Notes: generated by a model not told the origin, from the letters alone. Counted from the first letter of the stretch, positions 31,501 through 40,201 are shown. The stretch is 44,374 nt of DNA from SAR324 cluster bacterium REDSEA-S27_B3 (GCA_001627865.1 LUQO01000067.1:1-44374), one strand, 5' to 3'. Numbers and translations: made by a program.

Positions 31501-32742
31501 TTAGTTTTCAGGGCCGGCATATTTTCCTGCAGAATCAGGAAACATAGCCTTCACTATTTTGAAATGAGAAATGTCAACCGTTGCGTCCATATGCAGAAAA
31601 ATGGATGCGTCCCTGAAAAGTTTTTCAATACCGACATCAAGCATTGCGCCCATTCCACCATGCAGTTCCATTGCGTTTTCACAAACTTTAAGTATTTCCT
31701 GTGAGGCAAATACTTTTGCCATGTTGCAGAGGGCATCTGCATCTGAACTGCGAGTATCCACGGCAAGAGCTGCCTGATTTAGCAGTGAACGTACGGCTGC
31801 AATGCGTGTTGCCATATCTGCAATCCTTGATGCAACAGACTGGTGCTTGATCAGCAGTTTACCGCCCCTCTCATAGCTTTGCACAAATGCAGATGTTTTC
31901 TCAAACGCCGCAACTCCAACGCCCAGATTCTTTGCAGCCTGAATAATTTTTCCAGGTCGAAAATAGACAGCGGCCTTGGAAAGAGCTTCTCCTTCACAGA
32001 GCAGGTGATCATCCGGAACAAAGCAATCGGAAAAATAGATTTCTCCGTTATTCATAAACCGGCATCCGATGGTTTCGTTACAGCGGACAACTTCAAGTCC
32101 TGGAGTATCCCTTGGTACTAGAAAACTAGATGTTCCTTCCAGCATTCCGGAACCGGGTTTGGTATTGGCGTAAACTACATACAGACCTGCGTCAAAGCCG
32201 TTGCTGATAAATTGCTTTAGTCCGTTTATGCTCCAGCCTCCATCAACTCGTTTTGCCAAGGAGTCCATTGCTGCTTCAGGCACATTATAAGGCAGCCAAC
32301 GATCTGAAGCGCCTTTTGGCTCAGTAAGGCAGTGGGCCAGAAGAAAAGTATGGTCTTCCACAAGTCGTGTAAACCATTTTTGCTGAAGATGTACCGGAGC
32401 AAGATTTCTCAGCAGCACTGCAACTTTCCAGTTCTGGACCAGTTTATCCGCAAGTCCGGAATCTCCACGAGCAATTTCTTCTGAGATTATGGCAAAACTC
32501 CGGATTTCGGTGTTTGAATCCAACTCAATACCGCCATACTTTTCAGGTACGCCAAGAGTCCGGATAGAAATTTCATCTGCCGCCTTCAGGATTTCTTCAG
32601 GAAGACGCAGATCAGGATTCATGTTCCACTCACGCTGCCAATCCTGTCTCAGGAAGGGAGTTACTACCCGATCAATGAAATCACGGCAGCTTTGTTTCAT
32701 TAAACGTTGATCTTCAGTCAGGTCATGATTAAAGGATTCCAT
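31501..32742 (-). CDS. Acyl-CoA dehydrogenase with Asp at the usual catalytic Glu position
   Basis: 413 residues, full length for this FAD enzyme family: helical N-domain (RLMKQSCRDFIDRVV), beta-domain with LAHCLTEPKGASD and SINGLKQFISNG, and C-terminal helical domain with LHGGMGAMLDVGIEKLFRDA. Where medium-chain type enzymes have YEGT with the catalytic Glu, this protein reads MDAT, with Asp386. It probably still dehydrogenates a CoA ester, perhaps an unusual one. It is the last gene of a minus-strand run starting with the 2-oxoacid dehydrogenase genes at 37848, which would supply acyl-CoA. Electron-transfer flavoprotein genes are not in the window. Confidence 0.9.
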   Translation of the reverse strand: MESFNHDLTEDQRLMKQSCRDFIDRVVTPFLRQDWQREWNMNPDLRLPEEILKAADEISIRTLGVPEKYGGIELDSNTEIRSFAIISEEIARGDSGLADKLVQNWKVAVLLRNLAPVHLQQKWFTRLVEDHTFLLAHCLTEPKGASDRWLPYNVPEAAMDSLAKRVDGGWSINGLKQFISNGFDAGLYVVYANTKPGSGMLEGTSSFLVPRDTPGLEVVRCNETIGCRFMNNGEIYFSDCFVPDDHLLCEGEALSKAAVYFRPGKIIQAAKNLGVGVAAFEKTSAFVQSYERGGKLLIKHQSVASRIADMATRIAAVRSLLNQAALAVDTRSSDADALCNMAKVFASQEILKVCENAMELHGGMGAMLDVGIEKLFRDASIFLHMDATVDISHFKIVKAMFPDSAGKYAGPEN

Positions 32743-32857
32743 AATTTTTATATCTTAGTACATGAAAAATTAAAGCGAAACTTGAAAAGAAATTATGATT
32801 CAAATGAGATTAGTGCAGGATTACTTGCTTTCTCTTGATGAAACTGTAGTCGAAATT

Positions 32858-33217
32858 TTAATTGTGCCCTGAAGAACAGTGGCCTGACTTGCCATGTGAA
32901 TTGTAATGATGACTTTTTTTGTTCTTTAGTTGATTATTTTTTTGCCCGTTGTAGGATGGTGTGACAGAGCTGTTTCGAAGCACAGATGCTGCAAGAGCCG
33001 CATTTGAAGCACAGCCGCAGGCTGTAGCAGCGGGGCTTAATTTATTCACTACAGCACTGCGCTTGAGGCCAGACAGGCGAATTGCTGCCGCAGTAATGGT
33101 TTTTTTGATGGGTTCTCCGGATTCAGGATGGTATTCCAATGGAGCATCATGAATACTTTGTTTGATCTCGAATCTCAGGTCCTTATTGACCAAAGATTCA
33201 TAGGTGTAATAAGGCAT
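32858..33217 (-). CDS. FmdB-like small protein lacking the zinc-ribbon cysteines
   Basis: 119 residues. The start MPYYTYESLVNKDLRFEIKQ and the IHDAPLEYHPESGEPIKKTI segment align with FmdB regulatory-type zinc ribbons (MP.Y.Y.C..CG..FE...S..D.PL..CP.CG..V.R.I), but all four cysteines are replaced. A CGC pair and a His-rich tail (SHHYNSHGKSGHCSSGH) come later and might bind metal instead. The ATG at 33217 with AGGA 7 bases upstream is preferred over an in-frame upstream start at 33361 that would overlap the M24 gene. It sits 20 bases after that gene. FmdB proteins often accompany catabolic operons with unknown roles. Confidence 0.72.
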   Translation of the reverse strand: MPYYTYESLVNKDLRFEIKQSIHDAPLEYHPESGEPIKKTITAAAIRLSGLKRSAVVNKLSPAATACGCASNAALAASVLRNSSVTPSYNGQKNNQLKNKKSHHYNSHGKSGHCSSGHN

Positions 33218-33237
33218 ATTTTTTCCTGTAAAAGCAA

Positions 33238-34542
33238 TCAGTAAGCGTTTGCGACAAACAATTCCTTGGACGGGAACAGTGTTATTACTTTGCATCCGTC
33301 TGCTGTGACAACAACCTCTTCTTCTATCCGTGCCGCACCGTTTCCGTCTTCTGCAGGGCAATATGTTTCAAGAGCGAATACCATTCCCTCTTTCAGTTCA
33401 AAAGGGTTGTCAAGAGAAACAAGGCGGCTGATTATTGGGCGCTCATGCAGTGCCAGTCCGAGTCCGTGTCCAAACTGAAGTCCAAATGCTTCCATTTCAG
33501 ATGCAAATCCAAACTCTTCTGCTTTTGGCCAGACTTCTGCAATTTTATCGGTGGTTAATCCTGGTTTGACCAGATCAATAGCATTATCGATCCACTCTCG
33601 TGCTTTCTGGTATGCTTCTTTCTGGGATGGAGTGTAGCTTCCCACATTCAGGGTTCTATAATAACATGTTCGATAGCCCATGTAGGACTGGATCACGTCG
33701 AAAAATGCCTGGTCTCCGGGTCGGTACATTCTGTCAGTAAAATTGTGCGGATGAGGACTGCAGCGTTCCCCGGAAACAGCATTGATCGCTTCCACATCGT
33801 CAGAACCATTGTCATAAAGAAATTTGTTGGCTAAAGCAACGAGTTGATTTTCTCGCATACCAGGTTTGAGGTTTTCTGCAATTAACTGGTAAACGCCGTC
33901 CACTATCGAAGCAGACATATTCAACAGCACGATTTCATCCATACTCTTGATTTGACGTGCGTTAAGCATAACCTGCTGAACATCACGCACATCCAGGCCT
34001 TCTTCCTGAAGAGCAAAAAGCATGGGCGGTTCCACAATGTCCACCCCTATGGGCATATCCGCAACACCATCTTTTTTCAGCAGCTCAACAATCTCCTGTG
34101 CTGCTCTTTTGAAAAGCCCCGCGTCCGCGTTCACTGAACCACGCAATCCAAGCATTCCTGCACGACAATGGTCATTTTCCAGCCAAGGGGCGTAAAGGCG
34201 ATGATGAGCAGCAGCAGAACCAAAATCCCATAGATAAGGATTTGAATTCCCTGTAAGTAACGCGTAACGGCATATTTTGTCTCTTGCCCATTCACCGATA
34301 ACACAGCTGGTAAGGTAGCGGATGTTGTTATTGTCAAAACATAAAATGGCGCCAAGATCTGATTCTGCGAGTGCTTTCTGCGCACGTCCAAGTCGGTATT
34401 TATGGAGTCTGCGGAAATCAACACGCTCCTCAAAATCTATGGCCATTGGTCCGGGCGCAGGGATTACTTTATCCCATTCCCAGTTTGTGTTAATGTCATC
34501 TGGTTTAATTTGAAAAGGTTCCGTCCGGCTTAATTTTGACAT
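33238..34542 (-). CDS. M24-family pita-bread enzyme, atypical metal site
   Basis: 434 residues with the two-domain creatinase/aminopeptidase P layout: N-domain LGAILCFDNNNIRYLTS (60-80) and catalytic domain from about 195. Of the five M24 metal ligands, Asp282 (FFDVIQSYMGY), His359 (FGHGLGLALHERP), Glu392 (FALETYCP) and Glu407 (ARIEEEVVV) are present. The second Asp, eleven residues after the first, is Cys293 (RTCYYRTL instead of SDITRT). This argues against an ordinary dinuclear peptidase. Creatinase and the DMSP lyase DddP show that this fold also does other C-N or C-S chemistry. Operon position between an E2 gene and FmdB-like/acyl-CoA dehydrogenase genes suggests a catabolic substrate. 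Confidence 0.85.
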   Translation of the reverse strand: MSKLSRTEPFQIKPDDINTNWEWDKVIPAPGPMAIDFEERVDFRRLHKYRLGRAQKALAESDLGAILCFDNNNIRYLTSCVIGEWARDKICRYALLTGNSNPYLWDFGSAAAHHRLYAPWLENDHCRAGMLGLRGSVNADAGLFKRAAQEIVELLKKDGVADMPIGVDIVEPPMLFALQEEGLDVRDVQQVMLNARQIKSMDEIVLLNMSASIVDGVYQLIAENLKPGMRENQLVALANKFLYDNGSDDVEAINAVSGERCSPHPHNFTDRMYRPGDQAFFDVIQSYMGYRTCYYRTLNVGSYTPSQKEAYQKAREWIDNAIDLVKPGLTTDKIAEVWPKAEEFGFASEMEAFGLQFGHGLGLALHERPIISRLVSLDNPFELKEGMVFALETYCPAEDGNGAARIEEEVVVTADGCKVITLFPSKELFVANAY

Positions 34543-34590
34543 AATGTTTTCCTGAAAAGATGAAGGTGTATAAAGATTTTTCTATCATAT

Positions 34591-35754
34591 TTAACTCAAA
34601 TTTTCAATCAGATTTGACAGCGTTTGCATAAACATGGCACCTCGAGCGCCATCAACAACACGATGGTCGAAGGATGCGTTTACTGAAAGCATTGGTCTGA
34701 TTACTGCCTGACCGTCCATAGGCACAACCTGATCTGTAAGTTTTCCAACCGCGAGAATTGCGGATTGTGGAGGATTAATGATTGCGTTGAAAGAGTCAAC
34801 CCCAAGCATACCCAGGTTACTGATAGTGAAAGTGCCTGAATCCATTTCCCCTGACCGTAACTTTCCTTGCTGGGTTCGTGCTACAAGATCTGCTCTCAGC
34901 TCTGTTATTTCTTCCAGGCTAAGTTCATCTACTTTATGTATTACCGGAACAATAAGTCCGTCTTCAGTAGCAACCGCAACCCCTATGTTTATTTCAGAAT
35001 TATTAACTATTCTATTGTCTATCAATGATGCATTAACTCGCGGATGTTCCTTCAGAGAAACAGCTGCCAATTGTACCAGCAAATCTGTGTAAGTCACTTT
35101 TTTTGCAATGTTTGCCTGTATTTGATTTTTATAGGCCACCATGCTGCCGGCATCTAAATTACGAATGAGACTGAAATGAGGGGCGCTGGTCCAACTTTCT
35201 TTAAGACGGTCTGCCATTAACTGCCAGCCTTTACTAACAGAGAAATCATTTACGCCTGTTTCTTGCTGAGATTGGACTGCTTGAACATCTTCCATCAGGA
35301 TGGCGCCACTAGGACCACTTCCCTTTATTGCAGTCAAGTCAATTCCTTCTTTTTTTGCATATTGCTTAATTTTAGGAGATGCAGCAATTTTCTTTGTGGG
35401 GCAATTCTCTGAAGATTCTGAGGAATCAGATTTCTGTGTTTGCTGTGGTGCAGCTTTTTCAATCGACTGAGTCTCGTTTTTTTCGACAGATTCAAGGGAT
35501 GCTGGTGCATATTCACCGTCTTCCAATATCAGGGCAATGACTTCACCAACTTGAATTTCATCACCTGGTTTTACAGAAATATTTGACAAAGTTCCTTCTG
35601 CTGGTGCCTCTACTTCAACATTTGCTTTATCAGTTTCAACTTCCATTAAAGGTTCCCCTTTCTCAATAGAGTCACCTTCCTGCTTTAACCATTCTAAAAA
35701 AATTCCTGTTTCCTGGCCCGGACTTAAGGCGGGCATGATTATTTCGGTTGCCAA
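34591..35754 (-). CDS. 2-oxoacid dehydrogenase E2 (dihydrolipoyl acyltransferase)
   Basis: 387 residues: one N-terminal lipoyl domain (Lys in METDKANVEVEAPAEG), a flexible Ser/Gln/Glu-rich linker (about 80-125), a peripheral-subunit-binding domain (ASPKIKQYAKKEGIDL...GPSGAILMEDV), and a shorter-than-average catalytic domain ending with the active-site DHRVVDGARGA (His and Asp). It transfers an acyl group from lipoamide to CoA. It is downstream of E1alpha and E1beta, which together make a pyruvate or branched-chain 2-oxoacid dehydrogenase core. No E3 gene is in the window, so E3 must be shared. The acyl specificity cannot be told. Confidence 0.92.
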   Translation of the reverse strand: MATEIIMPALSPGQETGIFLEWLKQEGDSIEKGEPLMEVETDKANVEVEAPAEGTLSNISVKPGDEIQVGEVIALILEDGEYAPASLESVEKNETQSIEKAAPQQTQKSDSSESSENCPTKKIAASPKIKQYAKKEGIDLTAIKGSGPSGAILMEDVQAVQSQQETGVNDFSVSKGWQLMADRLKESWTSAPHFSLIRNLDAGSMVAYKNQIQANIAKKVTYTDLLVQLAAVSLKEHPRVNASLIDNRIVNNSEINIGVAVATEDGLIVPVIHKVDELSLEEITELRADLVARTQQGKLRSGEMDSGTFTISNLGMLGVDSFNAIINPPQSAILAVGKLTDQVVPMDGQAVIRPMLSVNASFDHRVVDGARGAMFMQTLSNLIENLS

Positions 35755-35846
35755 TTTATTCTCCTTTGTCTTAAAGCTATTATTAATATTTTGTTGAAAG
35801 ATGCGGATTCATAATCTGTAACATAATATTCAGGATTCCAATTTCT

Positions 35847-36848
35847 TCATATTCCGGAAAAAAGAGTTTTCGCCTTTTCCACCACCATTGCTGGATTAGG
35901 AACAGTTAAATCTTCAAGTACAGGAGAGAATGGTATGGGTACATCCATTGCTCCGATGCGTTTCACCGGTGCTTCAAGATGGTAGAATGCTCCTTCCGCA
36001 ATAACGGAAGCAATCTCAGCTGTAACTCCATAACTGTCATATCCTTCATCAATGACAATCACTCTGCTTGTTTTAATGGCGGAGTCGATCAGGGTTTTTT
36101 TGTCCAAAGGCATTATTGTACGAGGATCTATCACCTCCGCACTAATATTCAGTTGTTCCAGTTGATCTGCTGCTTCAAGTGCAACCTGGACCATGCTGCT
36201 GGTGCCAATCAGGGTAATATCTGATCCCTCTCTCTTAATATCTGCAACTCCAAAGGGAATGGTGTAATCTTCTTCCGGAACATTTCCCTTGTCCTGCAGC
36301 ATCATTTTATCTTCAAAAATAATAACAGGATTATCTTCCCTTATAGCTGTTTTTAACAACCCTTTTGCGTCATAGGGTGTGGATGGCAAGGCTACTTGCA
36401 AACCCGGTATATGACTTAGCCAGACGTGCAGGCTTTGACTGTGCTGTGCTGCAGATCTTCTAGAGGCACCAAGGTTTGTGCGTACTACCAGCGGTACCTT
36501 TAATTTACCTCCGGACATATAGTGTATTTTTGCTGCCTGGTTTGCGATTTGGTCCATGGATATTGTCATGAAGTCTCCAAACATGATATCAACAACTGGT
36601 CTCATACCTGTCATGGCTGCCCCAACTCCAATCCCTGTGAAACCAGACTCAGAGATTGGAGAATCAAGTACACGCTCAGTCCCGAACTCCTCAACCAAAC
36701 CAGACAAAACTTTGAAAGGCGTTCCTGCTTCTGCAACATCTTCACCTATAATGAAAACAGTTTTATCACGGCGCATTTCTTCAGCTAAAGCTTCATTTAC
36801 TGCCTGTGAAAATGTAATTACTCTATCTGTTAATTCAGGCATAGACAT
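35847..36848 (-). CDS. 2-oxoacid dehydrogenase E1, beta subunit
   Basis: 333 residues from the ATG at 36848, chosen because GGAGGAAG lies 9 bases upstream; a second ATG six bases on is also possible, and an in-frame upstream start is within E1alpha and unneeded. Landmarks are ITFSQAVNEALAEEM, VFIIGEDVAEAGTPFKVLSGL, DSPISESGFTGIGVGAA, AAQHSQSLH, LQVALPSTPYDAKGL and MDVPIPFSPVLEDL. Its start overlaps the E1alpha stop by 14 bases. It is clearly paralogous to acoB at 7238-8248 but has a normal E2 partner. Confidence 0.92.
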   Translation of the reverse strand: MSMPELTDRVITFSQAVNEALAEEMRRDKTVFIIGEDVAEAGTPFKVLSGLVEEFGTERVLDSPISESGFTGIGVGAAMTGMRPVVDIMFGDFMTISMDQIANQAAKIHYMSGGKLKVPLVVRTNLGASRRSAAQHSQSLHVWLSHIPGLQVALPSTPYDAKGLLKTAIREDNPVIIFEDKMMLQDKGNVPEEDYTIPFGVADIKREGSDITLIGTSSMVQVALEAADQLEQLNISAEVIDPRTIMPLDKKTLIDSAIKTSRVIVIDEGYDSYGVTAEIASVIAEGAFYHLEAPVKRIGAMDVPIPFSPVLEDLTVPNPAMVVEKAKTLFSGI

Positions 36849-37848
36849 GTTTATTAACTTCCTCCGGATCAGGGTAAGGAGCATCCAGTGCAAACTTTAC
36901 AGAATCTTCAATTTCTGACTGAACCTCTGATTCAATCAGATCAATTCCGGATTCATCAGTGATTTCATTGTTGGTCATCCACTTTGCGAAAATTATCAAT
37001 GGATCCCGATTTGTTTTCCATTCATTTTCTTCTTCTTTGGACCTGTAGTATGCCCTGTTAATATCACCTACATGGTGCCCAAAATATCTGTAAGTATTGC
37101 ATAATAGAAAAGAAGGGCCCTTTCCTGAACGTGCTCTTTCCACCAATTCAACAGATGTTGAATAAACCTGGCGGATATCCTGTCCTGCAATTTCTTCAGC
37201 GTGAATATGAAATGCTTTTGCTCTTGCAGTTATATCACCGGCAGTTGTTTCAGTATAATGAGTATACTCTGTGTAAAGATTATTCTCGCATACATAAATA
37301 ACAGGCAGATTCCATAAGGATGCCATGTTCATAACTTCGTATATTATTCCCTGTCCAAGTGCCCCATCACCAAAAAAACAAACTGCAACCTGATCTGTTC
37401 CTCTCATTTTTGCGGAAAGCGCAGCACCTGTAGCTATACCGGCACTGCCGCCTACAATTGCATTTGCTCCAAGATTCCCTGAATCCTGATCTGCAATATG
37501 CATTGAACCTCCTTTACCCCTGCAGTATCCTGAAGCCTTGCCTAATAATTCCGCGAACATCAAATTTGTTTTTGCTCCTTTTGCCAGGCAGTGACCATGT
37601 CCCCGATGAGTGCTTGTTATGTAGTCATCACTTCTCAATGCCTCGCATACTCCTACAGCAACTGCTTCCTGACCAATACTGAGATGTGACAAACCCGGCA
37701 TCTTTGCGGAAGTGTAAAGCTGGTTCACATTTTCTTCAAATTTACGAATCGTGAGCATTTGTCTGTAAATGTGTCTTGAATGCTCCTTATCTGGCCTAAT
37801 TGGTTCTTCAGGTTTTTGTTGAACAGAATTTTTGTCTTTATTATCCAT
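36835..37848 (-). CDS. 2-oxoacid dehydrogenase E1, alpha subunit
   Basis: 337 residues. The thiamine-diphosphate motif is canonical here, FFGDGALGQGIIYEVMNM...ENNLY, unlike GEG in acoA. STHRGHGHCLAKG, GKGGSMHIAD, NAIVGGSAGIATGAAL and the loop NTYRYFGHHVGD are present. It decarboxylates a 2-oxoacid and passes the acyl group to the E2 lipoyl arm. It is first in a minus-strand run E1alpha-E1beta-E2-M24-FmdB-like-acyl-CoA dehydrogenase. The hydrophilic N-terminal 20 residues are rich in Lys, Asp and Glu and add no domain. Confidence 0.92.
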   Translation of the reverse strand: MDNKDKNSVQQKPEEPIRPDKEHSRHIYRQMLTIRKFEENVNQLYTSAKMPGLSHLSIGQEAVAVGVCEALRSDDYITSTHRGHGHCLAKGAKTNLMFAELLGKASGYCRGKGGSMHIADQDSGNLGANAIVGGSAGIATGAALSAKMRGTDQVAVCFFGDGALGQGIIYEVMNMASLWNLPVIYVCENNLYTEYTHYTETTAGDITARAKAFHIHAEEIAGQDIRQVYSTSVELVERARSGKGPSFLLCNTYRYFGHHVGDINRAYYRSKEEENEWKTNRDPLIIFAKWMTNNEITDESGIDLIESEVQSEIEDSVKFALDAPYPDPEEVNKHVYA

Positions 37849-38292
37849 TATAATATTTCATTTTTTTAAGATAATACATGCCTGAAAGTAAACAAGAACA
37901 ATTGTAGAAATTGACAGGTGTATTATGAGGTTGAATCATGACAAATACAAAGGAATCAGCACACATATCAGTAGATATTAATAAGAAACTTGCAATGAAT
38001 CAAGAGACAATTTCAGGCAGGACAAAACTCTGATTAGTCAATTCATGGACTAAGTTGTCAGAATAATTAACCTTCCTGCATCAGGTATTAGCTTATCGGC
38101 AATTCTTTGCTGCATCAATTGATCAACGACTGATTACTTGACCGATTAATAACCATGGAATAAAGTATAGCATCTTGGGAATCATTTTTAATTAGTAATG
38201 ATATGGAAACACATGGATCATTATCGCAAACTATGAATGAGAATTAATTATAGAATAGAAATCTGAATTAATTATAAACAAGGTTTTTCAAA
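37849..38292. other. Divergent intergenic region with a putative plus-strand promoter
   Basis: AT-rich. TTGACC (38138-38143), 17-bp spacer, TAAAGT (38161-38166) is a reasonable sigma70 promoter for the deacetylase-like gene, with a leader of about 120 bases. A 31-codon frame at 37938-38033 has GAGG seven bases before its ATG, but no recognisable product; I do not call it. No repeats were seen. Confidence 0.4.
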
Positions 38293-39207
38293 ATGAGAGA
38301 GATACAAGTTGTCATCGGAATAGACATGGAAACAGATATAGGAAGCTGGACCACTTTTTATGAAGGTGTAACAAAGGGCACTCCTTTGATTCTGGAACTT
38401 TTGGCTAAAAGATCAATACAAGTGACAGGATTCTGGGTAGCAGACACATCCAGACGATTCCCGGAAATTGTTCGCGAAATGAAATCTGCAGGTCATGAGA
38501 TTGGTGCCCACTCGCTTTATCATGAAACAATTGGAGACAGTTTATTTGAAATTCCGGGGGTGTATCCATTATTGCCGGAAGAAGTACATCCCAGAATTGA
38601 AAAAGCCACAAATATTATAGAAGACATAATTGGTGAAAAAGTAGTTTCCTGGCGTTGTCCAAGACTGTTTGGCGGAACTGAAGTCACTAACGCACTGGAG
38701 TCATTGGGATATGAATGTGATGCCACATATCCAATGTATTATTACAACAAACAGCTGTTTCCTTATCATCCCAGCCAGGAAAGCTGGTTAAATGAGGGTA
38801 GTTTAAATCTGATTGAAATTGTGCAGTTTGCAGACATGGGGGTGGAGTCTAAAGACCCATACGGACGTGATAAGGATCCATGGCCTCTCTACCGCACAAA
38901 GTCCGCTGAAGCATTAATCCCACACATTGAATCATTCATAAGTTACATAGAAAAGAATGATCAAAGTCAAAAACCGGTTGTCTTATGTTTTTATCTGCAT
39001 CCCTGGGAATTTTGGGAAATGCCGGAGGGTGTAATTCATTTTGGTGAGGGTGGAGTTTATCCTGACCCATTTCTTGTTAAAGGATGTGGGGATTATTGTC
39101 TTGAACAGATTGACCATCTGATTGACTGGTTTATATCCAAAGAAGCTGTGTTTCTTACTGCAGCACAATGCGCCAGAGAATGGAAGGGAATACTTTCAGA
39201 ATCTTAA
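38293..39207 (+). CDS. NodB-fold (polysaccharide deacetylase family) hydrolase, cytoplasmic
   Basis: 304 residues with the carbohydrate-esterase-4 motifs: IGIDMETD (first Asp), GHEIGAHSLYHE (metal histidines), SWRCPRLFG (Arg motif), and CFYLHPWEFW (C-terminal His). There is no signal peptide or membrane anchor, so it is probably not a peptidoglycan or capsule enzyme. The overall layout resembles PuuE-allantoinase/cyclic-imide hydrolase-type members, which open small N-containing rings in the cytoplasm. It appears monocistronic and convergent with mtnP. The choice between sugar deacetylase and ring-opening amidase is inference from the missing signal and from the surrounding small-molecule catabolism. 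Confidence 0.82.
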   Translation: MREIQVVIGIDMETDIGSWTTFYEGVTKGTPLILELLAKRSIQVTGFWVADTSRRFPEIVREMKSAGHEIGAHSLYHETIGDSLFEIPGVYPLLPEEVHPRIEKATNIIEDIIGEKVVSWRCPRLFGGTEVTNALESLGYECDATYPMYYYNKQLFPYHPSQESWLNEGSLNLIEIVQFADMGVESKDPYGRDKDPWPLYRTKSAEALIPHIESFISYIEKNDQSQKPVVLCFYLHPWEFWEMPEGVIHFGEGGVYPDPFLVKGCGDYCLEQIDHLIDWFISKEAVFLTAAQCAREWKGILSES

Positions 39208-39346
39208 TTGTACTGTAAGAATTAATCAGGTATTGATGTGGAAACTCATAAGATGCATCATTGCTGAATTATGAGCAGCAACAAAGCTTGCTCTACTTCC
39301 TGATTATTTGATGGAGCTGAAATTCTGATTTTGTGATTTGTAGTTG

Positions 39347-40201
39347 TTAGTTGAGGTAGCGTCCCAAAAACAAATCCAGGTCACTTCTGGTTTTTTGTGG
39401 GATTTTGGACTTGTCGGTGATCAGGGCAAATTTGAGGGCATCCTGCTGGGAATTGGGAAAATCCGGGGAAAGATTTCGCAGTGTTTCAACAAGTATTCTG
39501 CGGGCAGTTTCCACGTTATCATGCATAACCTTGATGATATCCTCAACATTGACTTCAGCTTCGGAAACATGCCAGCAATCGTAGTCGGTAGCAAGGGCAA
39601 TTGAGGCAAAAGCCATTTCTGCTTCTCTTGCAAGCTTGGCTTCCTGGGCGTTGGTCATCCCAATCACGTCGGCTCCCCACTTGCGGTAAAGCAGTGATTC
39701 CGCACGTGAGGAAAAAGCCGGACCCTCCATGCAGATGTATGTCCCTCCAACATGTGTTGTTGCACCCACCGTATTAGCAGCTTCCACCAGTTTCTCAGAC
39801 AGCTCAGGACATACGGGATCACCGAACTGTACATGGGCCACAACTCCGTTGCCAAAAAATGTTGATGTCCTGTGACGGGTAAGATCAATGAACTGATCCG
39901 GAAAAACCATGTGTCCGGGCTGAATCTCTTCCTTGAGGCTGCCGACAGCTCCCACTGAAATCAAGTGTGTAACCCCAAGTTTTTTCATGCCCCAGATGTT
40001 TGCGCGAAAAGGAATTTCTGTGGGCAGCAGTACATGGCCGACCCCATGGCGGGGAAGGAATACTGCCTGAATTCCATGCACTTCTCCTGTCAGAAAATCT
40101 GATGAAGGTTCCCCAAAAGGAGTATCAAGTTGGACTTTTTCCACCTTCTCCAGTTCATCAAGATTATAAAGACCGCTGCCGCCGATAATGCCTGCTTTCA
40201 T
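39347..40201 (-). CDS. mtnP: S-methyl-5'-thioadenosine phosphorylase
   Basis: 284 residues, normal length. IGGSGLYNLDEL, phosphate-binding FLPRHGVGH, LISVGAVGSLKEEIQPG, the purine-site GGTYICMEGPAFSSRAES, and MTNAQEAKLAREAEMAFASIALATDYDCW are the MTAP signatures. It phosphorolyses methylthioadenosine to adenine and methylthioribose-1-phosphate. The apt gene lies just upstream (52-base gap), so the released adenine is salvaged by the next enzyme: a sensible two-gene operon apt-mtnP. Confidence 0.95.
   Translation of the reverse strand: MKAGIIGGSGLYNLDELEKVEKVQLDTPFGEPSSDFLTGEVHGIQAVFLPRHGVGHVLLPTEIPFRANIWGMKKLGVTHLISVGAVGSLKEEIQPGHMVFPDQFIDLTRHRTSTFFGNGVVAHVQFGDPVCPELSEKLVEAANTVGATTHVGGTYICMEGPAFSSRAESLLYRKWGADVIGMTNAQEAKLAREAEMAFASIALATDYDCWHVSEAEVNVEDIIKVMHDNVETARRILVETLRNLSPDFPNSQQDALKFALITDKSKIPQKTRSDLDLFLGRYLN

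Noticed and set aside
33238-34542. Identification of the M24 enzyme as the DMSP lyase DddP
   Set aside because: The general fold and N-domain are similar, but the second metal Asp is Cys and no other DMSP-catabolism gene is present. The family label M24 is all that can be supported.
37938-38033. 31-codon frame with GAGG before its ATG
   Set aside because: Very short, with no recognisable features, in AT-rich intergenic DNA where such frames are frequent.
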